From Jutongia huaianensis (GTDB taxonomy: Bacteria > Bacillota > Clostridia > Lachnospirales > Lachnospiraceae): a stretch of DNA of 64,000 nucleotides. Position 1 is the stretch's first letter, and every line of letters begins with the position of its first letter. Location: positions 41,154 through 105,153 of the forward strand of contig NZ_JACRSX010000010.1 of the NCBI RefSeq assembly GCF_014384985.1, written 5' to 3'. The notes beneath the pieces were generated by a model, which worked only from the letters and a program-made list of their open reading frames with translations, ran no database searches and was not told the DNA's origin. The translations under genes and the position numbers were made by a program. Positions 26,513 through 34,899 of this stretch are shown in pieces.

Positions 26513-27307
26513 ATGAAAACAATTTTAATTAGCAGGAAATCCTGCGTTATTGAGGGATTTTTACATGAGGCAAGGTATGTGGAAGAACTGGAAATTCTCC
26601 GGACTTTTCAGGATGAGCAGGAAGCTTATGATATGGTCGGCAGGCAGGAAGTAGATCTGGCGATCATAGACCTTGATATGGAAAAGTCGGATGGGGCTGA
26701 TATAGGATGGAAATTAAAAAAGAAAAATCCCGATATTTTGCTGATCTATCTGACAAAGGAACAGAGGAGTCTCATGAATCTGATTCGACTTCATCCGGTT
26801 GCGGTGATGGAGGTGCCGTTTCGTGAGGGAGAGATACGATACGTTGTAGAATCTGCGTATTTGCTGTCAAAAAGGAAAAGAAAGAGGATTTATGCCAGAA
26901 CATTTGGACATTTTGATGTTTTTGTGGATGGAAAGCCTATCATGTTTAAAAGTGCCAAAGCAAAGGAGTTTCTGGCGTTTCTGATTGACAGACGGGGAGG
27001 TACGGTAACAACCGATCAGATGATCAATGTACTTTGGGAGGACAGACCAAATGATGAGTCTACCCAGAATCTCTGCTGTAAGCTGGTAAAGACGCTGCAG
27101 CGGGAACTGCGGGCTGCCGGTGCAGAGGAAATGCTTGTTGTTGCACGAGGGAGCAGGAGTGTGAATGTGGAAAGCTTCCAATGTGATATGTACGAGCTGC
27201 TGGACGGAAACCAGAAAATAAAAGCCCGGTATATGGGAAATTATTTGCTGGATTACAGCTGGTCCGAAAGTCAGACAGCATTGTTAGACCATATTTTACA
27301 CGAATAG
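26513..27307 (+). CDS. Atypical response regulator with winged-helix (SARP/OmpR-like) output
   Basis: The 264-residue protein has a receiver-like fold at residues 1-120 and a winged-helix DNA-binding domain at about 128-225 (ARTFGHFDVFVDGKPIMFKS, AKEFLAFLIDRRGGTVTTDQ). The latter resembles the N-terminal part of SARP/AfsR-type regulators. The receiver keeps an aspartate in LAIIDLDME, but the acidic pair normally found after strand 1 is missing (MKTILISRKS), so phosphorylation-independent control is likely. No histidine kinase gene is adjacent. GGAGGAG precedes the ATG. The target genes are unknown. Confidence 0.75.
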   Translation: MKTILISRKSCVIEGFLHEARYVEELEILRTFQDEQEAYDMVGRQEVDLAIIDLDMEKSDGADIGWKLKKKNPDILLIYLTKEQRSLMNLIRLHPVAVMEVPFREGEIRYVVESAYLLSKRKRKRIYARTFGHFDVFVDGKPIMFKSAKAKEFLAFLIDRRGGTVTTDQMINVLWEDRPNDESTQNLCCKLVKTLQRELRAAGAEEMLVVARGSRSVNVESFQCDMYELLDGNQKIKARYMGNYLLDYSWSESQTALLDHILHE

Positions 27308-27464
27308 CTCTGTTTTTTGCGCGAATTACAAAATTTTTGCTGAAATTCCATTTTGATTCCCATAAAATGAATTATTTTTTCACTTTTTGTTCCACCTTAT
27401 GGCAAAAGAAGGTTGTAAAATGACGTTGTCAAACAAACTTGAAAAAGGTAAAAAGGAGAAAAAT

Positions 27465-28409
27465 ATGGAAAAGAAAGGAATTAAAGTGGTACTTGCTGAC
27501 AACAATGTACAAGACAGAGAAACCAGGACGAAAGCAATTGAAGAAGCCGGAATGCAGGTGGTCTTTTCGACAGGAGACGGAAAGAAAGCACTTGATGCGA
27601 TTTATCGCGAACAGCCGGATATTGTAGTTATGGACATGATCCTTCCGGGACTTGACGGCATAGGAATACTGGAAGAGATGGAACAGGTGGACAGGCTTAA
27701 GCGGCCTGTTATTATGATCGTAACCGCATTGAAAACGTCCCAGATGGTTTCAAAAGCACTGCAGAAGGGAGCCGGTTATTATATGATGAAGCCGGTATCC
27801 AACAAAGTATTTGGAAAGAGACTGACACAGATTGCAGAGGAGATGCAGGAACGTGGGAATCAGTCCAAACCGTCACAGACACCGGAACAGGAATATGCCG
27901 CAGAGGAATATGCGGTAGCCGGTGAACAGACACATTCACAGGGAGAAATAGTGCATCAGATGGAGGATAACGTGGTACATTTTGACAGAAAACCATCTTA
28001 CACGGCACCAGCATCAAAGCAGATAACAGGACACAGCAGATATTCCGGTGATCTGGAAAAAGACGTCACAAATGTTTTGCTGGAAATAGGAATCCCGGCG
28101 CATATCAAAGGATATCAGTACATACGTCAGGGAATTATAATGTCATTTCATGACAGAAGCATGCTTCAGTATATTACGAAGTATCTTTATCCGGCGATTG
28201 CCAAGAAAAACAAAACCACATCCAGCAGCGTAGAGCGCACGATACGTCATGCGATTGAGGTAGCATGGCGCAGAGGAAATATGGAGGTATTGGAGGAGAT
28301 TTTTGGCAATACTGTTTGTGCCGGAAAAGGAAAACCGACTAACTCAGAATTTCTTGCATTACTGACAGACAGATTCCGGCTGGAGTATCGGGAAAAGATT
28401 GTTTCCTAA
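27465..28409 (+). CDS. spo0A: Sporulation master regulator Spo0A
   Basis: The 314-residue protein has a receiver domain (VVLADNN, phosphoacceptor Asp57 in IVVMDMILPGLDG, lysine in MMKPVSNK), a variable linker rich in Gln and Glu (about 130-195), and the Spo0A DNA-binding domain with the diagnostic VERTIRHAIEVAWRRGN and GKGKPTNSEFLALLTDRFRLEY. It controls entry into sporulation. The start at 27465 follows AAGGAG; the longer upstream reading has no site. The usual neighbour spoIVB is not in this window. Confidence 0.95.
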   Translation: MEKKGIKVVLADNNVQDRETRTKAIEEAGMQVVFSTGDGKKALDAIYREQPDIVVMDMILPGLDGIGILEEMEQVDRLKRPVIMIVTALKTSQMVSKALQKGAGYYMMKPVSNKVFGKRLTQIAEEMQERGNQSKPSQTPEQEYAAEEYAVAGEQTHSQGEIVHQMEDNVVHFDRKPSYTAPASKQITGHSRYSGDLEKDVTNVLLEIGIPAHIKGYQYIRQGIIMSFHDRSMLQYITKYLYPAIAKKNKTTSSSVERTIRHAIEVAWRRGNMEVLEEIFGNTVCAGKGKPTNSEFLALLTDRFRLEYREKIVS

Positions 28410-28450
28410 GGAAACAGGCAGGTTTCCGGGATCATCAATAGGCAGAAATG

Positions 28451-28481
28451 TCCGTCAGGCAGCTGACAACTGCTTGACGGA
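28451..28481 (+). terminator. Stem-loop after spo0A
   Basis: TCCGTCAGGCAG (28451-28462) pairs with CTGCTTGACGGA (28470-28481) with one G-T pair. There is no real T run after it, so it may be a weak terminator or an RNA-stability element. Confidence 0.5.
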
Positions 28482-28590
28482 ATAGTGAGAATTAGGGTAT
28501 ACTTGAAAAGTTGTATGTAATATGTAAGGGATATTATATGTAAGCTTTGTATACATGTATGCAAGATTGATGAAGAAAGGGGGCCTGGTT

Positions 28591-29967
28591 ATGGATAGCA
28601 AATCAATGATGGAATTGACAAAGGAGCTGGATGCGGAATTTGACAATCTGGTAAATAACTGTATGACATCCGGCGCCATTGATTTAAATTTATATCAGGA
28701 ATATGATGTGAAAAGGGGACTTCGTGATAGTGCCGGAAAGGGTGTATTGACGGGATTGACAGAGATCTCAGATGTAGTGGGCTTTCAGGTGGTAGATGGA
28801 GTCAAGGAGCCGGCAGATGGTAAATTGTATTATCAGGGCTATGATGTCAAACAGCTGGTAGGCTCTGATCCCCAGAAAAGATTTGCGTTTGAGGAGGCTA
28901 CATATCTGTTATTGTTTGGACGTCTTCCGAATGAAACGGAGTTTAAGGTGTTTCGGGAGATTCTTGCCAGTCTGCAGGAGCTGTCAGGTCCTTTTGTAAG
29001 AGACGTTATTATGAAGGCGCCAAGTGAAAATCTGATGAATGGTCTGATGAAAAGTGTATTGACACTGTATTCTTATGACAGTTGTCCGGATGATATTTCC
29101 GTGGCAAATGTTTTGCGTCAGTCATTGCAGCTGATCGCAAAGCTTCCGCTGATCGCCGTATACAGCTATCATGCTTATCGTCATTTTACATTTGCAGAGA
29201 GTCTGGTGATCAAGCAGCCGAAGAATGAATATTGTACAGCAGAGAACATTCTTTATATGCTCCGTCCAAACGGGAAGTTTACTCCGTTGGAAGCAAGAGT
29301 TCTGGATGCAGCCCTTGTTCTCCATGCAGAGCATGGTGGTGGTAATAACTCTACTTTTACCAATCACGTGGTGACATCATCCGGAACCGATACATATTCT
29401 GCTGTGGCAGCATCAATCGCGTCTCTGAAAGGACCTCGTCATGGTGGAGCCAACCTCAAGGTTCAGCAGATGTTTGATGATCTGAGAGCAAACTGTACCG
29501 ATACCACGGATGATGATCAGGTTCGCGGATATCTGTCCAAAGTATTAAATCGCGAGGCCTTTGACAAGAGTGGTCTGATCTATGGAATGGGTCATGCAGT
29601 ATATACTCTTTCAGATCCGAGAGAGGTTGTCCTGAAATCACTGGCAGAAAAACTTGCAGAGGAGAAGGGCCTTCGTCAGGATTTTGAGCTTTATGACAGA
29701 GTTGAGACGATATCGGCAGATCTGCTGCAGAAGAACCGCCATGTATTAAAACCGGTTTGTGCCAATGTAGATTTTTACAGTGGTTTTGTATATACTATGC
29801 TTGGAATTCCAAGAGAAATGTTTACTCCGCTTTTTGCAATCTCACGTATTGCCGGATGGAGTGCGCATCGTCTGGAAGAGCTTGTAAACAGAGGTAAGAT
29901 TATTCGTCCTGCGTACAAATATGTAGGACATCACAGAAGATTTACTGAAAGAAGCAAAAGAAAGTAG
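28591..29967 (+). CDS. Citrate/2-methylcitrate synthase family enzyme
   Basis: A 458-residue citrate synthase-fold protein that condenses acetyl-CoA (or propionyl-CoA) with oxaloacetate. It has the catalytic-region signatures LHAEHGGGNNSTF, LKGPRHGGANLKV and GMGHAVYTLSDPREVVL, and VDFYSGFVYTMLGIP near the end. An N-terminal extension of about 60 residues, compared with short bacterial enzymes, is common in Clostridia. The start at 28591 follows AAAGGGGG. Whether it acts in glutamate synthesis is not shown by neighbours. Confidence 0.9.
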   Translation: MDSKSMMELTKELDAEFDNLVNNCMTSGAIDLNLYQEYDVKRGLRDSAGKGVLTGLTEISDVVGFQVVDGVKEPADGKLYYQGYDVKQLVGSDPQKRFAFEEATYLLLFGRLPNETEFKVFREILASLQELSGPFVRDVIMKAPSENLMNGLMKSVLTLYSYDSCPDDISVANVLRQSLQLIAKLPLIAVYSYHAYRHFTFAESLVIKQPKNEYCTAENILYMLRPNGKFTPLEARVLDAALVLHAEHGGGNNSTFTNHVVTSSGTDTYSAVAASIASLKGPRHGGANLKVQQMFDDLRANCTDTTDDDQVRGYLSKVLNREAFDKSGLIYGMGHAVYTLSDPREVVLKSLAEKLAEEKGLRQDFELYDRVETISADLLQKNRHVLKPVCANVDFYSGFVYTMLGIPREMFTPLFAISRIAGWSAHRLEELVNRGKIIRPAYKYVGHHRRFTERSKRK

Positions 29968-29983
29968 TGATGTCCGTTCTTTG

Positions 29984-30778
29984 TTATACAGAGTAGTGCC
30001 TTTGATAATATTTTTCCAGAAAGGAAATAAAAAGATATAGTCCCGTAGAGATCAGGCACAGGATAACAATGGAAAGAAGAACGTAGTCAAGTTTAAACAC
30101 CTGACTGCCGTAAATAATTAAATAACCCAGTCCTGCTTTGGCAGCGACAAACTCCCCGATGATAACACCCACCAGAGTCAGGCCGATATCGACCTTCATG
30201 GCACTGATAATGGCGGGAATATTGCCGGGGAGTATTAATTTACAGAGAATATCTTTTTTGGATCCCCCCAGAGTCTGTATCATTTTAATCTTTCCCGGAT
30301 CCATTTCCAAAAATGTGTTATAGAGTGTGATGGTGGTGCTGAAAACAGCAACACTGACTGCGGCGACAATGATGGTTTTCATATTATTGCCCAGCCATAC
30401 AATAAAAACAGGAGCCAACGCTGTTTTGGGCAGGCTGTTCAGGACAACCAGATAGGGCTCTAATACTTTGGCAATGGTTTCGTTCCACCAAAGCAGGATG
30501 GCAAGTAAAATGCCGATGACGATCACCAGAAAAAAACTTAAAAAGGTTTCTCCCAGAGTCACACCGATATGATAAAAGATCGTGTGGCTTTTTGCCATCT
30601 CCACAAAACATAAAATAATTCTTGACGGACTGCTGAAAATAAACGAATCCATCCATTCCAGCCTTGTGGCAATTTCCCAAATAGCAATGAAAATAACAAA
30701 AAATAAAATACGCAGAAAGAGAATTTTTCTTTTTTGCCGGGCGGCTTTTCTCAAAAACTGCTGTTGCAGATCACTCAT
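29984..30778 (-). CDS. ABC transporter permease (nitrate/sulfonate/pyrimidine-precursor type)
   Basis: The 264-residue membrane protein has about six hydrophobic segments and the EAA-type loop MIQTLGGSKKDILCKLILPG, matching the SsuC/TauC/ThiX permease family. The substrate cannot be told. Its start overlaps the end of the ATPase gene by 8 bases, which implies translational coupling. No binding protein is next to it. Confidence 0.85.
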   Translation of the reverse strand: MSDLQQQFLRKAARQKRKILFLRILFFVIFIAIWEIATRLEWMDSFIFSSPSRIILCFVEMAKSHTIFYHIGVTLGETFLSFFLVIVIGILLAILLWWNETIAKVLEPYLVVLNSLPKTALAPVFIVWLGNNMKTIIVAAVSVAVFSTTITLYNTFLEMDPGKIKMIQTLGGSKKDILCKLILPGNIPAIISAMKVDIGLTLVGVIIGEFVAAKAGLGYLIIYGSQVFKLDYVLLSIVILCLISTGLYLFISFLEKYYQRHYSV

Positions 30779-31523
30779 TATTATTCAGCTCCTTCCATAC
30801 CAGATTGAAATAATCTTTAAATTCCGGAGAACTCCGGGCAAGAAATGGAGTTCGTTCTCCCGGACAGCTTAATTGCAGCGTGATTTCTTTTTTGACGGTG
30901 GCAGGCCGGGAAGATAAGATGATAATGCGGTCTGCCATACTGATGGCTTCCGAAATGTCGTGAGTGATCAGAAGAGCCGTTTTGTTTTCTTTTTTCAGGA
31001 TTGCCCAGACATCATCGGAGACGGAAAGTCGTGTCTGATAATCCAGAGCGGAAAAGGGCTCATCCAGGAGAAGCAGATCCGGCTCCAGCATCAGTGTCCG
31101 GATCAGAGCAGCTCTTTGTCGCATACCGCCGGAAAGCTGGTTTGGTTTGGCGTTACGGAAACCATCTAACTGATATTTTTTTAACATATTATCAATTTTC
31201 TGAGGCAGTCCGTCGGCCGTTTGATGAGTAATTTCCGGTCCCAGTGCAATGTTCTTATGTGTCGTACGCCATTCCAGAAGATGGTCTTTTTGCAGCATGT
31301 ATCCGGTTTTCTTGTTTTCCTGCAGCAGAATCGTCCCCTGATCGGGCTGCAGAAGCCGGCAGATCAGGGAAAGAAGTGTGGATTTACCGCAGCCGCTGGG
31401 TCCCACGATTGCCACAAATTCTCCGGGTTCAATGGAAAAGCTTACCCGATCCAGAACCAGCGTTTCTCCCTGCAGTGTATGATAGGCATAGGAGAGATTT
31501 TTGACTTCTAACAGATGATTCAT
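30771..31523 (-). CDS. ABC transporter ATP-binding protein (SsuB/TauB type)
   Basis: A 250-residue ABC ATPase with Walker A GPSGCGKSTL, a Q-loop near GYMLQKDHLLEW, signature LSGGMRQRAALIRTL, Walker B LLLLDEPFSALD and ITHDISEA. It pairs with the permease that follows it. The start at 31523 (MNHLLEVKNLS) lies 8 bases after GAGGG; the reading from 31535 is less likely. Confidence 0.88.
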   Translation of the reverse strand: MNHLLEVKNLSYAYHTLQGETLVLDRVSFSIEPGEFVAIVGPSGCGKSTLLSLICRLLQPDQGTILLQENKKTGYMLQKDHLLEWRTTHKNIALGPEITHQTADGLPQKIDNMLKKYQLDGFRNAKPNQLSGGMRQRAALIRTLMLEPDLLLLDEPFSALDYQTRLSVSDDVWAILKKENKTALLITHDISEAISMADRIIILSSRPATVKKEITLQLSCPGERTPFLARSSPEFKDYFNLVWKELNNNE

Positions 31524-31787
31524 ATCAGCCCTCATGTAGACAGTGGTTTACGATAAATATATTCATAAAAATAAATAATGTGAAATTATCGAAACATTGC
31601 AAAGCAAAGACTTTTCGAAAACCGTAGGGTGACAAGACAATTTTCAGATCACAGTCCCCGGACATTTCAAGTATTATGGGCTTATTCTGATATTCGATGT
31701 GGGAAGTTTTTGTCAGAAAGATGTATATTTTCATTGGGGCGTGAAATAATAGTACAGAACAATGAAAAGGAAAGGTATGGTGTTGAT

Positions 31788-32186
31788 ATGAGAAAGAAAG
31801 TATTGATATTGGGAACTGTAATGACACTGGCTGCAGGTTGTCTGGTGGGATGTGGTACAAACAACAATTCTGTAACAGATCAGTCAACTGCTTCTCCGTC
31901 CGTGGAGGATGACAGAAACCTGAATACTAAGGATCCGCAATATTCTCCGGATGGGGATGATGGCGTTGTGGATGATCTGGAAGACGGTGTCGATGATGCT
32001 GTGGATGGGGCAGAAGATGCCGTGGATGATGTGATCGATGGCACAGAGGATGCTGTGGATGATGCAGCAGATGCTTTGGATGGCGATGATGATACCAATG
32101 ATACAAATAACAATACCGGAAATAAGAAAAATAACAAGACAACGAACAATAAAAAGAATCATACAAAAAATACGAACATGAGATAA
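31788..32186 (+). CDS. Acidic lipoprotein with 11-residue repeats
   Basis: A 132-residue lipoprotein: signal peptide with lipobox LVGC (Cys22), a Ser/Thr/Asn linker, then acidic 11-residue repeats at residues 62-94 (DDLEDGVDDAV, DGAEDAVDDVI, DGTEDAVDDAA) with a decayed fourth unit, and an Asn/Lys-rich basic tail (105-132). The repeats would form an amphipathic helix with one acidic and one Val/Ala face, and the charge changes from strongly negative to positive along the chain. The 252 bases upstream show no clear promoter. Function is unknown. Confidence 0.75.
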   Translation: MRKKVLILGTVMTLAAGCLVGCGTNNNSVTDQSTASPSVEDDRNLNTKDPQYSPDGDDGVVDDLEDGVDDAVDGAEDAVDDVIDGTEDAVDDAADALDGDDDTNDTNNNTGNKKNNKTTNNKKNHTKNTNMR

Positions 32187-32204
32187 TGGTGGAAATATAT
32201 GCCT

Positions 32205-32253
32205 GAAAAAATAACAGGGCTGTCAGTGATCAGACACCGGCGGTCCTGTTATT
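32205..32253 (-). terminator. Terminator of the minus-strand acetyltransferase gene
   Basis: AATAACAGG (32210-32218) pairs with CCTGTTATT (32245-32253), with an inner TGTC/GACA pair. On the minus strand it is followed by a T run (the A run at 32206-32210). Confidence 0.75.
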
Positions 32254-32266
32254 CTGTGTACAGGTG

Positions 32267-32785
32267 CTAAGATGCCGGATGTTCCTGCCATACATACAGA
32301 TCTCCCGTTTTTTCCTGATAAACTGTTTCTTTGGCGCGTCGAAATCCAAGAGAGACGGCTAAGCGGATGGAAGGCAGATTATCCGGAGTAATGACAGCGA
32401 CAATACGGTCGAATTCCAGCTCCTCCCGTGCATATTCCAGAATTTTTCCGCAAGCTTCCTGTGCGTAACCCATGGAGCGGAAGTTGTTGCCCAGAAAATA
32501 GGACAGCATAATTTCTCCGTTTTCATCAACAATCTGGCTTTCAATTCCTGCCTGTCCGATCAGAATGTCCTGTTCCTTCAAAAAAATACCCCATAAACCA
32601 AAGCCGTAGAAACTGTAAACCATCTGGATGTAAGAGACAAAGCGGCCATATTCTATGTCACGGTTATCAGAAATATGAGGAACATATGGATGGACTTCCG
32701 GTTGATGGCAGATGCGAAAATAAGCATCGAAGTCGTTTTGGGTCATTTCCCGGATCACCAGGCGTTCGGTTTCTAATGAAAACAT
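32267..32785 (-). CDS. GNAT family N-acetyltransferase (RimJ/RimL-like)
   Basis: The 172-residue protein has the fold order of RimJ/RimL-type GNAT enzymes: LETERLVIREMTQND at the N-terminus, MLSYFLGNNFRSMGYAQEAC as the acetyl-CoA loop region (the usual Gln/Arg-x-x-Gly-x-Gly/Ala loop is FRSMGYA) and NLPSIRLAVSLGFRRAKE near the C-terminus. The acceptor substrate is unknown. AAGGAG lies 8 bases before the start. Confidence 0.85.
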   Translation of the reverse strand: MFSLETERLVIREMTQNDFDAYFRICHQPEVHPYVPHISDNRDIEYGRFVSYIQMVYSFYGFGLWGIFLKEQDILIGQAGIESQIVDENGEIMLSYFLGNNFRSMGYAQEACGKILEYAREELEFDRIVAVITPDNLPSIRLAVSLGFRRAKETVYQEKTGDLYVWQEHPAS

Positions 32786-32878
32786 ATAAAGATCTCCTTG
32801 TGAATTATGTTATGCGTGTATATTCCTTAGAGTATAGCACATTTTTTGTGAAAGGGGATAGGATTTCATAGCATTTTC

Positions 32879-32887
32879 TGATATAAT
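32879..32887 (+). promoter_or_regulatory. Extended -10 promoter element of the DUF1015 gene
   Basis: TGATATAAT at 32879-32887 gives TG plus a perfect TATAAT box. No good -35 box was found. Confidence 0.5.
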
Positions 32888-32922
32888 TGATGTAATATTT
32901 ATAGGAGGATTGTTAAGACACT

Positions 32923-34164
32923 ATGGCACAGATAAAACCGTTTATGGCAGTAAGACCGGTGGAGGAACTTGCAGACAGAGTGGCAGCTCTTCCCTATGAT
33001 GTATATAATCGTCAGGAGGCCAAAAAAGAAGTACAGAGAGAGCCTCTTTCTTTTTTGAAGATTGACAGAGCGGAGACTCAGTTCCCGGATGAGGTTGATA
33101 CATATGATCCATGTGTATATCAGAAAGCGACCGAGCTTCTGAAGGAAATGGAGAAGGATGGTGTTTATGTATCGGATCACGATAAGGCATACTATATTTA
33201 TCGTTTGACAATGAATGGAAGAGCACAGACTGGTATTGTGGCATGTGCTTCCGTGGATGATTATCTGGAAAATGTAATTAAAAAACATGAAAATACGCGG
33301 GAAGAAAAGGAGCAGGATCGTATTCGCCATGTGGATACCCTGAGTGCCCAGACAGGTCCGATCTTTTTGGCATACCGTTCCAAAGAAGAGATCAATCAGG
33401 TGGTTGCCTCTGTTATGGAACAGGAAGCACCTCTGTATGATTTTACCGCAGTAGATGGAATTTCTCATACCGTATGGAAAATTTCAGCACAGGATCAGGT
33501 AAAGAGGATACAGGATACGTTTGCATCCATTGATGATATTTATATTGCAGATGGTCATCACCGGGCTGCTTCGGCAGTGAAGGTAGGCCTGAAGAGACGA
33601 CAGGAGCATCCGGGATATGACGGTACAGAGGAGTTTAATTATTTTCTGTCTGTTTTATTCCCGGACGATCAGTTGATGATCATGGATTACAACAGAGTAG
33701 TTCGTGATCTCAATGGTCTTACAACTGAGGATTTCCTGAAAAAGACAGAGGAGATTTTTCACGTTTCTGTGCTCGGAGAGAATGCACAGTCTCCACAGCA
33801 TAAGGGACAGTTTACAATGTATCTGGAGGGACAGTGGTATCTTTTGGAAGCATCAGAGGCGATGCTTACTGAGTCAGATGCCGTGAAATCTCTGGATGTT
33901 TCGCTGCTGCAGGAGTATCTGCTGGAACCGGTGCTGGGAATTCACGATCCCCGTACGGATGACAGGATTGATTTTGTCGGAGGCATTCGTGGACTGGAGG
34001 AGCTGGAGAAGCGCACACAGACAGATATGAAGGTGGCATTTGCTATGTATCCGACTTCGATTGCAGAGCTGTTTGCGGTGGCTGATGCCGGTCTTTTAAT
34101 GCCGCCAAAATCCACATGGTTTGAGCCAAAGCTTCGCAGCGGATTATTTATACATGAGATTTAG
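32923..34164 (+). CDS. DUF1015 family protein (SerK-like)
   Basis: The 413-residue protein belongs to DUF1015: it starts IKPFMAVRPVEELADRVAALP, has the family's PYDVYNRQEA, and the conserved YIADGHHRAASA near residue 210, a motif shared with ParB-like and SerK proteins. Archaeal SerK members phosphorylate free serine with ADP; whether this one does is unknown. In many Clostridia the gene is next to serA/serC, which are not present here. The next two genes follow closely on the same strand. Confidence 0.85.
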   Translation: MAQIKPFMAVRPVEELADRVAALPYDVYNRQEAKKEVQREPLSFLKIDRAETQFPDEVDTYDPCVYQKATELLKEMEKDGVYVSDHDKAYYIYRLTMNGRAQTGIVACASVDDYLENVIKKHENTREEKEQDRIRHVDTLSAQTGPIFLAYRSKEEINQVVASVMEQEAPLYDFTAVDGISHTVWKISAQDQVKRIQDTFASIDDIYIADGHHRAASAVKVGLKRRQEHPGYDGTEEFNYFLSVLFPDDQLMIMDYNRVVRDLNGLTTEDFLKKTEEIFHVSVLGENAQSPQHKGQFTMYLEGQWYLLEASEAMLTESDAVKSLDVSLLQEYLLEPVLGIHDPRTDDRIDFVGGIRGLEELEKRTQTDMKVAFAMYPTSIAELFAVADAGLLMPPKSTWFEPKLRSGLFIHEI

Positions 34165-34179
34165 ATTTAGGGGTTTTTT

Positions 34180-34899
34180 ATGAAACGATTTTTTGAAAGC
34201 AAACCAGTAGTATATATGTCAAAATTTATTGATATGATCATACTGAATGTGATTTTTCTGATAAGCTGTATCCCTGTTTTTACCATTGGTGCAGCATGGA
34301 CTGCTATGTATTATACCTGCGTAAAGGTGATCCGGAGAGACAGGGGAAAGGTATGGCAGGAATATAAACATAGCTTTGTCGTGAATTTTAAGACAGCAAC
34401 CGGAGTATGGGTGATATTGGCAGTTGTGGAGGGAGTGTTTGCGGTATTGACGTTCCGGCTGCTGGTTCATGGACATGGCAGTTTATCAGCGGCTGTTATT
34501 GGTCTTGCGATGGCCGGTTTCCTTTTTACACTGGCAATGATGATATATGCTTTTGCTGTATTGTCCCGTTTTACGGTCAATGCAAAAGGAACGATACAAA
34601 ATGCGGTGCTCATTTCCATTCATCATGGTGGAGAGACTGTTTATATGCTGGTTTTGACCTTGGGACTTGCGACATTGATTATGATGGGCTGGAAATTTCT
34701 ACCGGTGATCTTGCTGATCATGCCGTCGGCATATATGTTATTGATCTCTTTGATCATGGAAAAAATATTGATTCAATATACTCCGGAGGAGGAAGAAGTT
34801 ACTTCAGACGATGCCGGTATAGATCCGGAAGATATGCTTTATGCAGAGGAGCATAAGGACAAACCGTGGTATCTGGAGGGAGGAGATAAGAATGAATAA
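34180..34899 (+). CDS. DUF624 (YesL-like) membrane protein
   Basis: A 239-residue protein with five hydrophobic segments (about residues 18-40, 72-95, 100-125, 148-170 and 172-190) and the DUF624 opening FIDMIILNVIFLISCIPVFT. Family members often accompany carbohydrate-uptake genes, but function is unknown. It overlaps the start of glgB by 8 bases, so translation of the two is probably coupled. Confidence 0.8.
   Translation: MKRFFESKPVVYMSKFIDMIILNVIFLISCIPVFTIGAAWTAMYYTCVKVIRRDRGKVWQEYKHSFVVNFKTATGVWVILAVVEGVFAVLTFRLLVHGHGSLSAAVIGLAMAGFLFTLAMMIYAFAVLSRFTVNAKGTIQNAVLISIHHGGETVYMLVLTLGLATLIMMGWKFLPVILLIMPSAYMLLISLIMEKILIQYTPEEEEVTSDDAGIDPEDMLYAEEHKDKPWYLEGGDKNE

Noticed and set aside
31560..31650. 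Possible c-di-GMP-I (GEMM) riboswitch before the acidic lipoprotein (GCAAAGC, TCGAAA loops, GTAGGGT).
   Set aside because: The GCAAAGC match is real, but the upstream GGCAAAC element is missing and the expected P2 and P3 stems do not pair. A covariance search with the GEMM-I model would decide.
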